From the NCBI GenBank assembly GCA_007258455.2, contig VDFB02373365.1, forward strand, positions 219,800,162-219,864,161: DNA of 64,000 bases, given 5' to 3'. The notes beneath the pieces were generated by a model. That model ran no database searches. It saw only the letters and a program-made list of their open reading frames with translations, and was not told the DNA's origin. Below, piece by piece: positions 1 to 12,146 of this stretch. Position 1 is the first letter of the stretch. Each line of letters starts with the position of its first letter. The DNA is from Sequoia sempervirens. Taxonomy: Eukaryota; Streptophyta; Pinopsida; Cupressales; Cupressaceae. A program made the position numbers and the translations under genes.

Positions 1-242
1 ACACCATATATCCTCGTGTTCACTGCTTGACACTTCTTATATCAGGGGTTTATTAGATTTCCTAGTTATTGCTCCCCTTGAAACCATTGTTGGGTTTAGT
101 TCTTAGAAGAAGCACTTGCACCAAGTGCAGATGCAGATGCATTTGATTCATCCTTATTCTCAGGTTCTTCCTTTTTCTTCTAAATATTTTCCATTTCTTT
201 TCTTACTTCAGGAGGATCCACTATGTTCACAGGTTTATTCTT

Positions 243-1248
243 TTATTCCAGATTAGCTTTCTTCTCAATTTTATTTCTACAAAATTTGGAAATGTGTCCT
301 AGTTTATTGTAGGTGTAGCACACAACTTGTTTCTGACCAAATTGATTTGGATTTATCCTTGATTTGCACTGATTAGCTTTATGTCCAAAATCATAACATA
401 CATAACAATAGCCTTGAAAATATTGATTCATGCTACCAATATTGAATCTATTCATAATTGCCTAAATTCTACACTCTATAGCTCTATGCCCAAACTTATT
501 GCAAGAAAAGCATTGCCTAGTACAAAATCCATCATTTTGATTCATTCTATTCTAGTTCATTCTACTTCTACATTTTGTCACCCTATGACCAAATTTATTA
601 CATGAAAAATAAATTCCATTAAAATATGGGTACCTTTGAGTATTATGTTGTTGAATAGGAGATATGGGTACCTTGAGTCTTCCTCTGATTGTTCATTTTG
701 TTGGGAACCTGATTTTCCTTTAAACTTTGTCCTTCTTCAATTCCTAGACCTCCTTTATCCTTAGATGGTTTCTAAAATTCAATCAATTCATCAAGATTTG
801 TGGTACTTTCTTTGAATTTATCCTCATGATCTTTTCCCTGCACTAAGTCATATCTTAGTGTCACCACTTCTTGTTCAATCTTTGTGCATTCATCAATTTT
901 TCTCTAGATTTCATCTTTCTGAAATTCTTCAATTATTTTCTTTTCTTCCACTTGCAACTTTAGTCTAGTCTTGTCTTCATTAGCCTTCTTCAACTAATCA
1001 TTGACTTCTCTATTCCTTTCTTTGAATTTCTTGATTTGTTCTCTTATCTTTTTGATACATTCATTAGCTTCTTTCAGGTTTTCCTTCAGAGATTCTTTTT
1101 CATCTTCACTTTTGTCCAAATATTTAAGAGTAGCATGAAGTTCCTCAGTTGCAGAGATCTCTTCCAAAGGAACAAGATAATTTTTATCATCCATGTGTTC
1201 AATCTTCAAGATCTTCCTTAAGTTGTTAAGCTTCTCAAAAGGAACCAA
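243..1248 (-). pseudogene. Cop-A gag remnant with coiled coil and four CCHC zinc knuckles
   Basis: Decayed gag of a Ty1/copia element read on the minus strand; the nucleocapsid part would bind element RNA. The 5' part (994-1248) is charged and coiled-coil-like, rich in K and E with heptad-like leucines. After stops and frame breaks come four tandem knuckles at about 570-611, 472-513, 373-414 and 277-322. The second (CFSC..GH..C) and third (CYVC..GH..C) keep the CX2CX4HX4C spacing. The first and fourth each have one Cys replaced by Tyr, as expected from TGT to TAT. The PBS and LTR lie just upstream at higher coordinates, so pol would lie before base 1. It cannot encode a full gag. Family assignment is fairly sure; lineage is not. 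Confidence 0.7.
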
Positions 1249-1260
1249 GTTCTAATGCCA
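1249..1260 (-). other. Cop-A primer-binding site, degenerate
   Basis: On the minus strand this reads TGGCATTAGAAC, two to three changes from the initiator-Met tRNA primer site TGGTATCAGAGC seen intact in Cop-B, Gyp-C and Cop-H. It abuts the LTR edge at 1263, which fixes the element's direction. Confidence 0.6.
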
Positions 1261-1262
1261 AT

Positions 1263-2283
1263 TGTTTAACACACATAATACTGAGAGGGGGGTGAATCAA
1301 TATTCTACCAAACTAATTGATTACTAACCATCCAAATATTAAAATGTATCTTTCTCCACTAGTAAGTAAAAACATGAAAATGAAGATAACATCACACAAC
1401 ACATAGAAACTTGGATATTTACATGGAAAACCCAAAGTGGGAAAAACCACGGTGAGGATTAACTCACAATATATTATAATTGGTTACAAAATATTACATG
1501 ACACACTGCCAGGACACACTGTCCTTGAAAGGCTCATGACTAGAGTACATGAGATATGGCTTACTGCTAGAATAAAAAAATATATGGATCACTTCTAGAG
1601 ATGTGAACTAAAGGAAATACACCTTCTAAGTGTTGAGTATAGTTCCAATTGAGCTTTGAAAGATGGAAAGTACTACACTGGATTGTAGGTGTACAAAAAC
1701 TATCATGAATGACCATATCACTTCATCACATACCTCACATAATCACTTCTTTTCATTTCTCTTTCTCGATCTTTCTCTCAAAAATCATACATCTATGTAT
1801 ATCTCAAATACATATATATATGCTCAATACAAAGATATTCCATATACAAACGGTTCATACATCAATTAGGTTGGCCTAATTGGATGTAAAAATACATAAT
1901 TCAAAATATCTTGTTGGCCACAAAACAAAGCTTCTTTGGCACTCAACTAAAAATGAAAGACATAATTTAGGTCATCCTGGACCTAAAAAACAATCCTTCA
2001 TGAAACATGTGCCTTAAGTCAATCGAAAGAAAAATACAACAAAACTATAAGCCAAACTTTTGACATTTAAATCTTTCAACCTGTTCAACTAAAATTGTTG
2101 ATTCCTCGATCACAACTATATCTAAGACTCTTGCAAAACATATCAAAATTTTATGAGTCAACATACACTTTAGAGAGATTCTGGACCAAATTACTAGATT
2201 GGTGTAGCATGAACATAGTTTACCAAATGAGCAAATAATCAGACATAAAACAATGTTGGCATCAATGAAAAAAATGACAACAA
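1263..2283 (-). repeat. Cop-A 5' LTR
   Basis: It starts TGTTTAAC next to the PBS. It carries the box GAGAGGGGGGTGAATCA about 25 bases in, and a GGGAAAAACCACGGTG block that is also present in the Cop-B LTRs. The outer edge is placed at ...GACAACA near 2283 because of its TG/CA ends; this is uncertain because the second LTR lies outside the window. Bases 2284-2401 are flanking DNA with nothing recognised. Confidence 0.55.
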
Positions 2284-2401
2284 ACTGAAGGTCTCCTTCA
2301 TTCTTCCAAAAAAATGTGAATGATAAATGATAATGAAAGGAAGGAACAATGAAATAAAAAATTTCTACAACTCACCACCCTTGAATGGCTACCTTGAAGG
2401 G

Positions 2402-3630
2402 TGTTGGCAACACAAGGGTAGGCAACTACGAGGGGGGGTGAATCAGTTGTCACAAAAGTTTAAAACTTAACAAACTTATCAACCTTATTCTTAGATCTAA
2501 TCAATAACAATGAAAGCATAAATCAACAACACATCAGATGCACACATAACACCAAGATTTTTTACATGGAAACCTTGTTAGGGGAAAAACCATGGTGGAG
2601 GTTAGTCCACAAGATTATACCCTATTAAAAGTATAAAGAAATATGAATGGGGAATGCACATGTATTCAGGCACACTACCTAGAGCTCACTGCTCAATTAA
2701 AAAAGGAAGACTCACTATCCTACAAAAGATTTGGATTAAATCCATAAGATTTGAACTAAGAAAATAACATCTGCTAATGCCTGATTACAGTTCTATTTAA
2801 GCACATGAACACTTCTTCACACTTTGCTCATTCTTCTTCACACTCTATTTCTCCCTTTGAATGATTAGAAAATTATTCACACACACCATGCATTCAAATG
2901 ATATAAGCAATCACTTATATATATTTGTAACAAGAAATTACATAGCTACATGTCAACCTTATAAAATAATAAAATGAATACAAACTATCGGCCCAAAACA
3001 ATAAAGATTATTAATGCGAATCAACCAAGGTCAGCCACAACATAGTGAAGACCCAAAATAAATTTCTCAAACATGAACCACCTTCAAAAATTATTCCTTG
3101 AAATCCACAACATGCTACAACACCTTGTCGGCCAAGAACAAGAAAAAACATGAACACGCAAGAGAAAATCTCTAATCAAGAGCACAACGATCAATGTAGA
3201 CATGCAACACAAATAGAGAATGATCTAGAATCATCCACAAACATCATGAATCACTAGAGAAGAATACACAAGAACTGAACTTACTAAAATCACATCATCT
3301 TCATTCAAGAACACCAACTGAAGCAACAAAATGACTGTCAGAATACAACTGCTCATAACTCGATCAAATATTCACACAGATCTTTGAAACTTGACATGGA
3401 TAAACTAGATATACTCGAAAAGAAACCCTTTAATCCAAAATATTTGATCATCAACATACTGAACTAGCCAACTAACTTCATTTCACTTCACTTCACCACT
3501 GACAACTTGCAACTTATTTCATTACAATTTTCTTAATATCCTCAACATATACAACTTCTAAGACATTAATGCCAATAGTGTTGACATCAATGACAACCAC
3601 ATATCAGAAACACAACCATAACATCCAACA
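2402..3630 (-). repeat. Cop-B 3' LTR
   Basis: Starts TGTTGGCAAC and ends ...CCAACA. It aligns along its length with 8100-9313, including the GGGGGGTGAATCA box, the ACATGGAAACC..GTTAGGGGAAAAA block and the GACATCAATGACAACCACATATCA stretch near the end. Differences are numerous, so the insertion is old. Confidence 0.9.
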
Positions 3631-3860
3631 ATCTCCCCCTTTGGCATTTATGGCAACACATGATGTGAAAAACACCATCAACACATCTATCATTAGCACT
3701 TATTCCCCCTTAGGTTTTGACTCTTTTCTCCTCAATTATTTTACACGACTCTACTTCCCACATGACTCTTCTCCCCCTTTGATATTAATGAAAAATATCT
3801 CTTTTCTCCACACAAGCTCTGAACCACATATCTGAACATCTGACTACTCCCCCTAAGTAT
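3631..3860 (-). other. Cop-B polypurine tract region with repeated tracts
   Basis: Immediately inside the 3' LTR the minus strand reads CCAAAGGGGGAGAT, the expected plus-strand priming tract. Three further G5 tracts follow near 3705, 3774 and 3849. Repeated tracts here are a known Sirevirus trait; which one is used cannot be told from sequence. Confidence 0.6.
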
Positions 3861-3931
3861 CAGCCACCACAACATCAATCCAGATCAAGATATGACTATG
3901 AAATGCACAGATTGATGCAAGCCAATGCATA

Positions 3932-5152
3932 TTAGTTTTGATTAGGAGGGGTAATCACCCCTAGCTTCCCTCTAAGATACTCAAAAGTATCCTTAGGCAA
4001 TGAATTTGTAAAGATGTCTGCAATCTGTTCCTTAGTAGGCACATACTTCAATCTGACTTCCTTTTCACTCACCTTCTCTCTCAAAAGGTGAAACTTGATA
4101 GATAAATGCTTGGTCTTTGAATGCAACACTGGATTCTTAGAAATGTTAATTACACTTGAATTATCTTTCAACATCTACTTCATCCACAATACTTGAGTAC
4201 AATTATTATCAGCAACAATGTATTTTGCCTCTGCAATAGACAAAGAAATGGCATTTTTCTTCTTACTTAACCATGAAATCAACTTCTTACCCAAGAAAAA
4301 TGCACCACCACTAGTACTCTTTCTGTCATCCACATCACCTGCCCAATCAACATCAGTAAAAGCACTCAAAGTAAGATCATCATCTTTAGGATACCACAAC
4401 CCAAAATCAAATGTCCCCTTCAAGTATTAGAAAATCCTCTTCACAGTAGTCACATGAGATTCCTTAGGATTAGCTCAAAATCTTGCAACAATGCATACAA
4501 AATTCATGATATCTGGCCTATTTTGAGTCAAATAAAACAATCCACCAATCATCGATCTATATCTAGCTTTATTTTCTTTTGGAGAATTATCATCTTGTGT
4601 CAACTTGCATCTGGTCACCATAGGTGTACCAACTAGCTTTGATTCTTCCATACTAAAGTTCTTTAGCAATTCTTTCACATACTTGGACTGAGATATACAG
4701 ATACCTTTATCTAACTAAGTCATTTGAAATCCCACAAAAAAATTCATCTCACCAATCGTAGACATCTCAAATTCATTTTGCATCTCATCAACAAACTTCA
4801 TGCACAAACTATCATCTTCTCCAAAAATGATATCATCAAAAAATAATTCAACAATCAAATATTTATCATCATCAATCTTGAAATATAGATTACTATTAGT
4901 AGTACCTTTATTAAATCCAAGCTTCAACAAATACTTGTCCAATCTGGCATACCATGCTCTTGGGGCTTGCTTAAGTCCATACAATTCTTTCTTCAACCGA
5001 CAAACCATATCTCCCTGATCAGTCAATTGAAATCCATCAGGTTGCTCAACATGCACCTCTTCTTCCAGTTCACCATTTAGAAATGGTGACTTGACATCCA
5101 TCTGATAAAACTTGTAATTTTTGTAAGCAACATAAGCAAGAAATAATATCAT
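3932..5152 (-). pseudogene. Cop-B reverse transcriptase and RNase H, broken
   Basis: Remnant of the polymerase that copies element RNA into DNA. The RT core (4715-5152) holds [30 protein letters not shown] and a catalytic box F-F-D-D in place of the usual Y-V-D-D, then [13 protein letters not shown]. The next piece (4475-4678) has the connection region. The RNase H piece (4175-4423) has DVDWAGD..RKSTSGG and the S-x-A-E-A-K-Y motif. The last piece (3932-4174) carries the K-T-K-H and T-K-E-Q-I-A-D-I end. Stops separate all pieces, so it is inactive. Confidence 0.88.
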
Positions 5153-5752
5153 AGCTTCAATCCTAGCAATAGGGGAAAAAGTTTCTTCAATTCAATTCCT
5201 TCCATATGAGAATATCCTTTACACACCAATCTTTCTTTATTTCTAACAACTTCACCTTGCTCATTCAGCTTGTTTCTAAAGGCCCATTTAGTTCCAATTA
5301 CATTTTTGTCCTTAGGTCTAGGAACAAGAATCCATGTATTATTCTTCTCAATTTTCTATAGTTCTTCTTTCATTCCTTCCACCCAATGTGCATCTTTGCA
5401 TGCTTCATTTACACTATTAGGCTCATTCTTTGAAATAAGACAGTATTCTTCTACAATTTTTCTCCTAGTCTGAACATCCTTTTTCTTATCACCTATAATC
5501 TAATCTTTTGAATGATTTAGTATTACATACCTTGGAGTCTTAGGATGTTCGTGAACTTCTAGCTCTTATGATCTCTCTTTTGCACTTTCACTAGTTCCTT
5601 CGTGGTTTTCTTGATTCACCAAAATAATCTAAGCTTGATTTTGAGTCTAAACTTTCTTTCCTATGACTGAACTATTATTATGATCATCTGAATCATATCC
5701 ACAAATTTTGGATGGTCTAGCTATGTCTTCATCAACCTTGACATTTTCACTT

Positions 5753-6749
5753 TCAACCACTTTCATCCACTTTCCTCAATCTCTTGTTGTAGCACTGGTA
5801 GGCCTTACTCTTAGTAGAATAACCAAGAAAGATTTCATCATCACTCCTACCTTCAAACTTTCCTATCTCTTCATCTCTTTTGATATAGCATTTACTCCCA
5901 AAGATTTTGAAATATCTAATAGTAGGCTTATGACCAGTCCATAGCTCAAAAGGGGTTTTACTAGTATCATCTTTGACTTGTACCCAGTTGAGGATGTAAA
6001 CAACAATACTCGTAGCTTCTCTCCAATAGATATGAGAAACATTTCCTTCCAACATCATAGTCCTGGCAGCATCTTGAATTTTCCTATTCTTCCTTTCCAC
6101 AACTCCATTTTGCTGAGGGGTCCGTGCGATAGATAATTATCTCTTTATCCCACGCACTTCGCAAAAAGATTAAAATCATGGGAAGTGAATTCACCACCTT
6201 TTTTTTATCTCATAAATTTAATCTTCAGACCTGTCTTTGTCTCAACCATAGCCTTAAAAATATTGAGTTTCTCTAGACCTTTAGATTTCTCCCTTAAGAA
6301 AGTAACCCACATCAATCTAGAGTAATCATCAATAAGTAACATGAAGTATATGTCTCCTTATATACTTCTGACTCTAGAAGGACCACACAAATTAGTATGA
6401 ACAAGCTCCAACACTTCATTTGAACAATGTTGTTTGCTCTGAAATGAAATTCTAGTTTGCTTCCCTGACATTCCTTGCATATAGTATTAGTAGGATTTAC
6501 CAACATAGGAAGATCTCTCACTTCTTGAGTAGAACTTATCTATATAATATTATCAAAGTTTACATGGCACATTCTCCTATGCCACAACCAACTTTCATCA
6601 ACTTGAGCAATCAGACAAATTTTACTAGCAACATTTAGGTGAAAGATGTTACATGTTGTTTTTGTACCTGAAGCAATCACATTTCTAAAACTTCCTAATA
6701 TTCTACACTTTCCATTATTGAATTGAAGATTGTATCCCTTTTCAACCAT
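5753..6749 (-). pseudogene. Cop-B integrase region, broken
   Basis: Remnant of the enzyme that inserts the cDNA into host DNA. The gag-pre-integrase motif LWHRRMCHVNF is at the start (6540-6749), followed by a zinc-binding piece with C-x2-C (6312-6521). A central gap (about 6101-6311) has stops. The C-terminal half (5753-6100) starts at ERKNRKIQDAARTM and continues through PFELWTGHKPTIRYFKIFG and FLGYSTKSKAY, all typical of copia. From 5153 to 5752 the link to RT is readable only in pieces. Confidence 0.82.
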
Positions 6750-6847
6750 CTACCTGACACTTAAGAGATTATGCTTTAAACCTTCCACATAAAGAACACC
6801 ATTGGTCTTATTCTTACCATCAAGAGAAATACATCCTCTGCTATGGA

Positions 6848-7768
6848 TTACACTAGATTGGCATCACTAAATCTTACAACACCACCATCATACTTTTCTA
6901 AACTCACAAATTTACTTTTATCACCTGTCATGTGATGAGAGCACTCACTATCAATAACCCATTCATATTTCTCTTCAACTCTGGTAGCTAGGGATTTCTC
7001 CACATTTGAGAAACTAACAGATTCAGTAGGTACAAGATTATTTTCCTTGATAGCAATAAATACCCATTGATCTTCACTTGCATTCCCTTTATTAGATTCA
7101 TCATCTGTCACACCTTCATTAACAACATAATAGCACTTTCTTTGAAATATAGGCTTGTTAGTTCTTGGCTTATGGACTCTTTCTAGACACCTTGATGCAA
7201 AATGACCTTTCTTATTACAAGAAAAACATTTAATAGGAAATTTCCATTTATACTTACCTTCTCGTCTAGCTTCCCTTTTGACAATAAGTGCTTCAAGCTC
7301 CTCTAGCTTTATCTCCTCTTCTTCAATATATCTCATTTCCTCCTCATACTTGAATACCTTTCTAGAAGAACTTTCATCCAGATCATATCTTTGCTTATCT
7401 CTTTTGAAAGTAGTAGCTTTGAATGTAGATTCTATCTTAGGAAGAGAATCGCCAAATTTACTTAACTCAAAAGCAATAAGCTTACCAATCAACATATCTC
7501 TGGTTACATTTGTTACAGTCTAGAGCTCCTCAATAGTAGTACCTTTGAATTTGTATGCAGTAGGAAAGGATCTAAGTGCTTTAGTAGTAATATTTGAATC
7601 TTCCAACTGTCCACTAGCACATCTGATACCACACACAAGTTCATTATCTCTTTGCATGAAAGTAGTAATGTTCTCATCATCACCTATTCTCAACATTTCA
7701 TATTTCCCTTTTAGACTTTGTAACTTAGCAATATTCACATTAGCATCACCTTCATACAAATTTTCCAA
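6848..7768 (-). pseudogene. Cop-B gag and protease, broken
   Basis: The upstream piece (7520-7768) is a gag segment of the UBN2 type, with a leucine-rich stretch followed by F-M-Q-R-x-N-E. The downstream piece (6848-7495) has an acidic coiled segment, then the zinc knuckle CFSCNKKGHFASRC, then the protease start WVIDSECSHHMTG. The aspartic protease triad D-S-G is changed to D-S-E, so the protease would be dead even without the stops. Translation of gag would have begun nearer the PBS (7800-8085), where the frame is already lost. Confidence 0.85.
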
Positions 7769-8085
7769 TGTTTTCTAGATCTCATAAGCAGTCTTTAGAT
7801 CCATAACATTTGTCATCTCAAAATCAGTCAAACCACTCAACAATGCTTCCTTAGCCTTGATATTGTACTAAGCATCCCTAATCTCAGCAGTATTAGTAGG
7901 ACCATTCTAAGGAATAACATACCTATTGCTTGTAATGCTCTAGTAGGGTTCACCAATGCATCTCAGATGTCACTCCATTCGAGTTTTCCACAGAGAATAA
8001 TTTGTTCCATCAAATCTTGAACTATCCTTCTTATATGTTGCCATCCCAGATCACCTCAAGCTATCAAAATTCTTCCAAGGAAATT

Positions 8086-8097
8086 GCTCTGATACCA
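8086..8097 (-). other. Cop-B primer-binding site
   Basis: Minus strand TGGTATCAGAGC, an exact match to the initiator-Met tRNA site used by most plant copia elements, two bases from the LTR edge at 8100. Confidence 0.9.
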
Positions 8098-8099
8098 AT

Positions 8100-9313
8100 T
8101 GTTGGAAACACAATGACATACAACTGAGAGGGGGGTGAATTAGTTTTCAAAAAAATTTAAAACTTAACAAGATTATTAACCTTATTCTTAGATCTAATCA
8201 ATAAACATGAAAGCATAAATCAACAACACATTAGAAGCACACATAACATCAATAGTTTTTTATGTGGAAACCCTGTTAGGGGAAAAAACTTAGTGGAGGT
8301 TAGTCCACAAGATTATACCCTGTTAAAAGTATAAAGAAATATGAATGGAGAATGCACATGAATTTAGGCACACTGCCTAGAGCTCACTTCTCAATTATGA
8401 AAGGAAGACTCATTGTCTTACAAAAGATTTGGATTACATCCACAATATTTGAACTGAGAAAATAGCATCTGCTAATGCTTGATTACAGTTCCGATTAAGC
8501 ACATGAACACTTCTTCACACTCTTCTCATTCTTCTTCACACTTTTCTTCTTCCTTTGAATGATTAGGACATTATTCACACACATGATTATAAGCAATCTC
8601 TTATATATATCCACAACAAGAAATTACATCGCTACATGTTGGCCTTAATAAAATAATAAAATGAATACAAACTGTCGGCCCAAAACAATAAAAATTATTA
8701 ATGCGAATCAACCAAGGTCGGCCACAATATAGTGAAGACCCAAAATAAAATTCTCAAACATGAGCTGCCGTAAAAAAATATTCCTGAAAGATCCACAACA
8801 CACTACAACACCCTGTCGGCCAAGAACAAGAAAAAACATGAACACGCAAGATAAAATATCTAATCATGAGCACAATGATTAATGTGGATGTGCAACACAG
8901 ATAGAGAATGATCTAGAAACATCCACAAACATCATGAATCACCATAGAAGCATCCGAAACAATTGAACTTACTAAAATCACATCATCTTCATTTAGGAAC
9001 ACCAACTGAAGCAATAGAATGATTGTCAGAATATAACTGCTCATAACTCGATCAAATCTTCACCCAGATCTCTAAAACTTGATGTGGATAAACTAGATAT
9101 ACTCGATAAGAAACCCTCTAATCCACAACCTTTGATCATCAACATATTGAACTAACCAGCCAGCTGAACTTCACTTCACCACTGACAACTTGCAACTTAT
9201 TTCATTACAATTTTCTCAATATCCTTAACATATACAACTTATAAGACATTAATACCAATAGTTTTGACATCAATGACAACCACATATCAACAACACAACC
9301 ACAACATACAACA
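8100..9313 (-). repeat. Cop-B 5' LTR
   Basis: Starts TGTTGGAAAC and ends ...CATACAACA. It pairs with 2402-3630 in the same orientation. It carries the promoter of the element, but no convincing TATA box was picked out. Confidence 0.9.
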
Positions 9314-10972
9314 GGAGGGTTGAAGTCAAACACATCTCTTCAAGAGTTTGGTTCTTGCTTGCTTGAATACTTGAATGCTTTGGAGACCTAAAAAAAGATG
9401 TTAGCCTTCATAAGACATGAACATTAACACACATTAAATTTTACATGATTTTGGATCTTGAATTGCTTCTATAATGATCTAAATTTTTTCTCTTTACTTT
9501 CTCTTGGCAATAGTTTTCACTCATGAATACTCGATAGTGTGTGTTAGATTTCAAATGGTAAAAAGACTAAGTATTGATAGGTGTTTATCAAATTTCCCAA
9601 AAAATAGATTCCAAAATCCAACACGGCATATTTGAATTTCAGATATTAATATATCACCAACAACGTATTTGAATTTGGGTCCTAGCTAAAAGAGGAGACC
9701 CATTCATGCATGGGAGAATGGGTCCTGGACAAAATTTCCATTGCACACCTAGTTGAGATAAAAATCACAATTGTTTATATTTATTTAATGCTTGCAATCC
9801 TTCAAAAAAGTAGGCTTTGCAATGCATAATTTGGAAAATTAGAAGCTTAATTGGGGGACAAAACATAATGTAAAATTGTTAAGGTATACATTTTTCTACA
9901 CTACAATTATGTACCATTTTAATATTACAAGAATATTGGGTTGAAGAATCCTAATTAGAGTAATGTTGCTACAAGGGCATGTGCACCAAGATGGGGGAAT
10001 AAAAAGTGGCCACCCCACTTTTTGGCACCCCATGAGAGCATAACACAAGTGCATTATAACATGCTCATGTTATAACACACTTGTGTTATTCTTATTTTCA
10101 ACTATAAAAATCAACTCACATATTTTTCTCTTCATTTTCTATGAAAACCCATAGCCTATTCCTCTTTTCAAGAACACTCACATTATTACAAACCTCATTT
10201 TTCATCTAATGCTCTACCAAATCACCACCAAAATGCTGCAAATATGTCAGGGAGGTAAAAAATGTAAGTATTTTTAGTTTTTTAGTGTCAAATTTGGATT
10301 AAATAGGTAGATTGAATTAGTTTTCAATTGAAATTTGTTTATTTTTTAGGAGTTGATAATTGACCCCAAAATGTTTAAAATACCAATTCACCTTTTCATG
10401 AAAACCCTCCTAAATAATATCCACAACAAAAACCTCCTAGAATTTCTTGACATCCTCTAGGAACACAACATTTAACATATTAGGGAAAACTTAAAATAAT
10501 AGAAAAGAACTTGAGGAGTTAATTGCAAGGTTGAAAGATCATATAAGAACAAAACTCCATAGGACAACCCTTGTTGAACCATTGCAATTCATTGTATCTC
10601 ATGTAGAACTAGTTAGTGGGAGAATAATTAGTTGGTTTGACAAGAGGAAACACCAAAATAATTTTACGTAGAAAAAATATCATATGAAAAAGTTAATGCA
10701 TTTTTTTTTTAAATCTATCTTGTGTGCACTCTTCATCGACCCACAAACCAATAGAACCTTATGCAATGTATGCAAGAGGTTCCCTGTCCATTGCTTCTAC
10801 CACCAAGGGATAAATAATATTTTTGGGAAAGGTGGTGGATGGTTTTTGACCATTCTCGATGCATTAACTATGAAGTGTTGAAGTTGAGAAAGCCAACCTC
10901 ACAGACCCCGAAGATCATCTGCATGCAAATAACCTGTCACAGAAAGAAGACATTCTAGACAAAAGGAAAAGG
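9314..10972. other. Unassigned AT-rich DNA
   Basis: No protein domain, LTR pair or exon structure recognised. A 65-codon open frame at 10684-10881 starts inside a T-run and shows no motif. The only structure noted is the long palindrome at 10040-10089. Confidence 0.5.
10040..10089. repeat. Near-perfect 24-bp-arm palindrome
   Basis: Arms 10040-10063 and 10066-10089 are reverse complements with two mismatches and a two-base spacer (CT). It could form a cruciform or be the core of a small foldback or MITE element; no terminal duplication was found. Confidence 0.75.
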
Positions 10973-11194
10973 TGCTATGAAAGATAAAATTGTATTATAT
11001 AGAGAGAGGAATAAAATACAATGATCAATCCTTATAAAAGGAGATTTTGAAACACTAAAAAAACCCTAATAGGTAGACAATTAATAATTAATATTAATTA
11101 TTAAATATCACAATATGCAAACTAAAGTGAAATCTTAAGAGAGGAATAAAGGTAACTTAATTAACATAATTAAGTTAAAACCTTTACTCTAACA
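10973..11194 (-). repeat. Possible short copia LTR (Cop-D)
   Basis: Ends ...TTTACTCTAACA and is followed by CCCACCCTT, which on the minus strand is AAGGGTGGG directly before TGTTAGAG. That is the layout of a polypurine tract next to a 3' LTR. The left edge TGCTATGA is a guess based on TG/CA ends. No second copy lies in the window. Confidence 0.4.
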
Positions 11195-12146
11195 CCCACC
11201 CTTAATATGATTAAGAGTGCAGCTACAAATATGTGCAAGAAAGCAAAGGTAACTACAATGCATGAAAGCAAACAAGGATCCCAACAACTAGGCCTGATCA
11301 GGTACCCAAATACAACCAAATCTTGATAAAGTGGAGAAAGGGAGAAAACCTCATGGGAACAAAACTCCCCCTCAAAAGAGAGAAAATAAAAGAATGAAAT
11401 GGACTAATGAAAGAAGGATAGGAGGTGGATTACATGATACCCCACATATACAACTTCTATCATATAAGTACATATACAATGGTCTCCATAGGAGAGATAT
11501 AAAGAGAAAAGAAGCCCCCCCCCCCATAATGAAGAAACTCATGTTGCAATGGTAGATGCTTGATGTAGAATCCAAAAGGAGATCCTTAAGTTGCAGATAA
11601 TATTCCTCCCCTTGGGAAGAAATGGATCCAAAGGATGATGTCGAAGAAACCCTGTGAAGAGTGATGAACCAATTTATCTCAAGATGTGTGCCAGGATAGG
11701 ATGCTGAAGAATCTCTTTGTCTAAACAAATGATGCGAAATCTAAATTGATGTGGAGAATCTTGAAATGCAACCTCGAAATGCACGGATAATGGTGGCCGT
11801 ACATTGATAACCTGACTGTCAAGGTAGAGGAGATGAATGTCCTCAAAATAATCCTCAAGATCAACAGTGTGAGACTCAACAAACAAGAATGTGTCTACAA
11901 GATAAGAATCCCATGATGTAGCAGATAATGAATGATCAAGATGGTCATGATGTAGAACTGAATCCATAGGGGCCAATGTGGTGATACTGATGTCATCAGG
12001 AACAATGGATGATACATGTATGATCTCAGTCTGAAGAGTAGGAACTATGAGACAAGCCTCTGATCCATCAAAACATGCAAGGGTGTCTAAGTACTCAAGC
12101 TCCTTGGTGCAGGAACACCTAGGAAACACTAGGCACTTAAGCAGTC
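11195..12146 (-). other. Probable 3' internal part of Cop-D, no known domain
   Basis: If 10973-11194 is a 3' LTR, this is the element's 3' end. It holds a 151-codon minus-strand open frame (11674-12129), acidic and rich in His, Leu and Asp, overlapping a second one (11372-11728) rich in hydrophobic residues. Neither shows a retrotransposon motif. A C9-C10 homopolymer lies near 11516. The stretch is cut off by Gyp-C at 12147. Confidence 0.3.

Larger units (their letters stand above)
2402..9313 (-). mobile_element. Cop-B, full-length Ty1/copia (Sirevirus-like) retrotransposon
   Basis: Two direct LTRs of 1229 and 1214 bp bound the copia order gag-protease-integrase-RT-RNase H on the minus strand. 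A tRNA-iMet PBS sits inside the right LTR and a purine tract (minus strand) sits inside the left LTR. Coding is broken into short pieces by many stops, so it is defective. LTRs over 1 kb, repeated purine tracts before the 3' LTR, and the RT segment [13 protein letters not shown] point to the Sirevirus lineage (inference). Flanks are AAGGG and GGAGGG, so no exact 5-bp duplication is visible. Confidence 0.9.

Noticed and set aside
1663..1869. 68-codon plus-strand frame in the Cop-A LTR
   Set aside because: Low-complexity Ser/Tyr/Ile-rich translation of AT-rich LTR DNA, no motif.
11372..12129. Two overlapping minus-strand frames (118 and 151 codons) as a host gene
   Set aside because: They adjoin a purine-tract and LTR-like end, show no conserved motif and no exon borders. 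Kept only as an unknown part of a possible copia 3' end.
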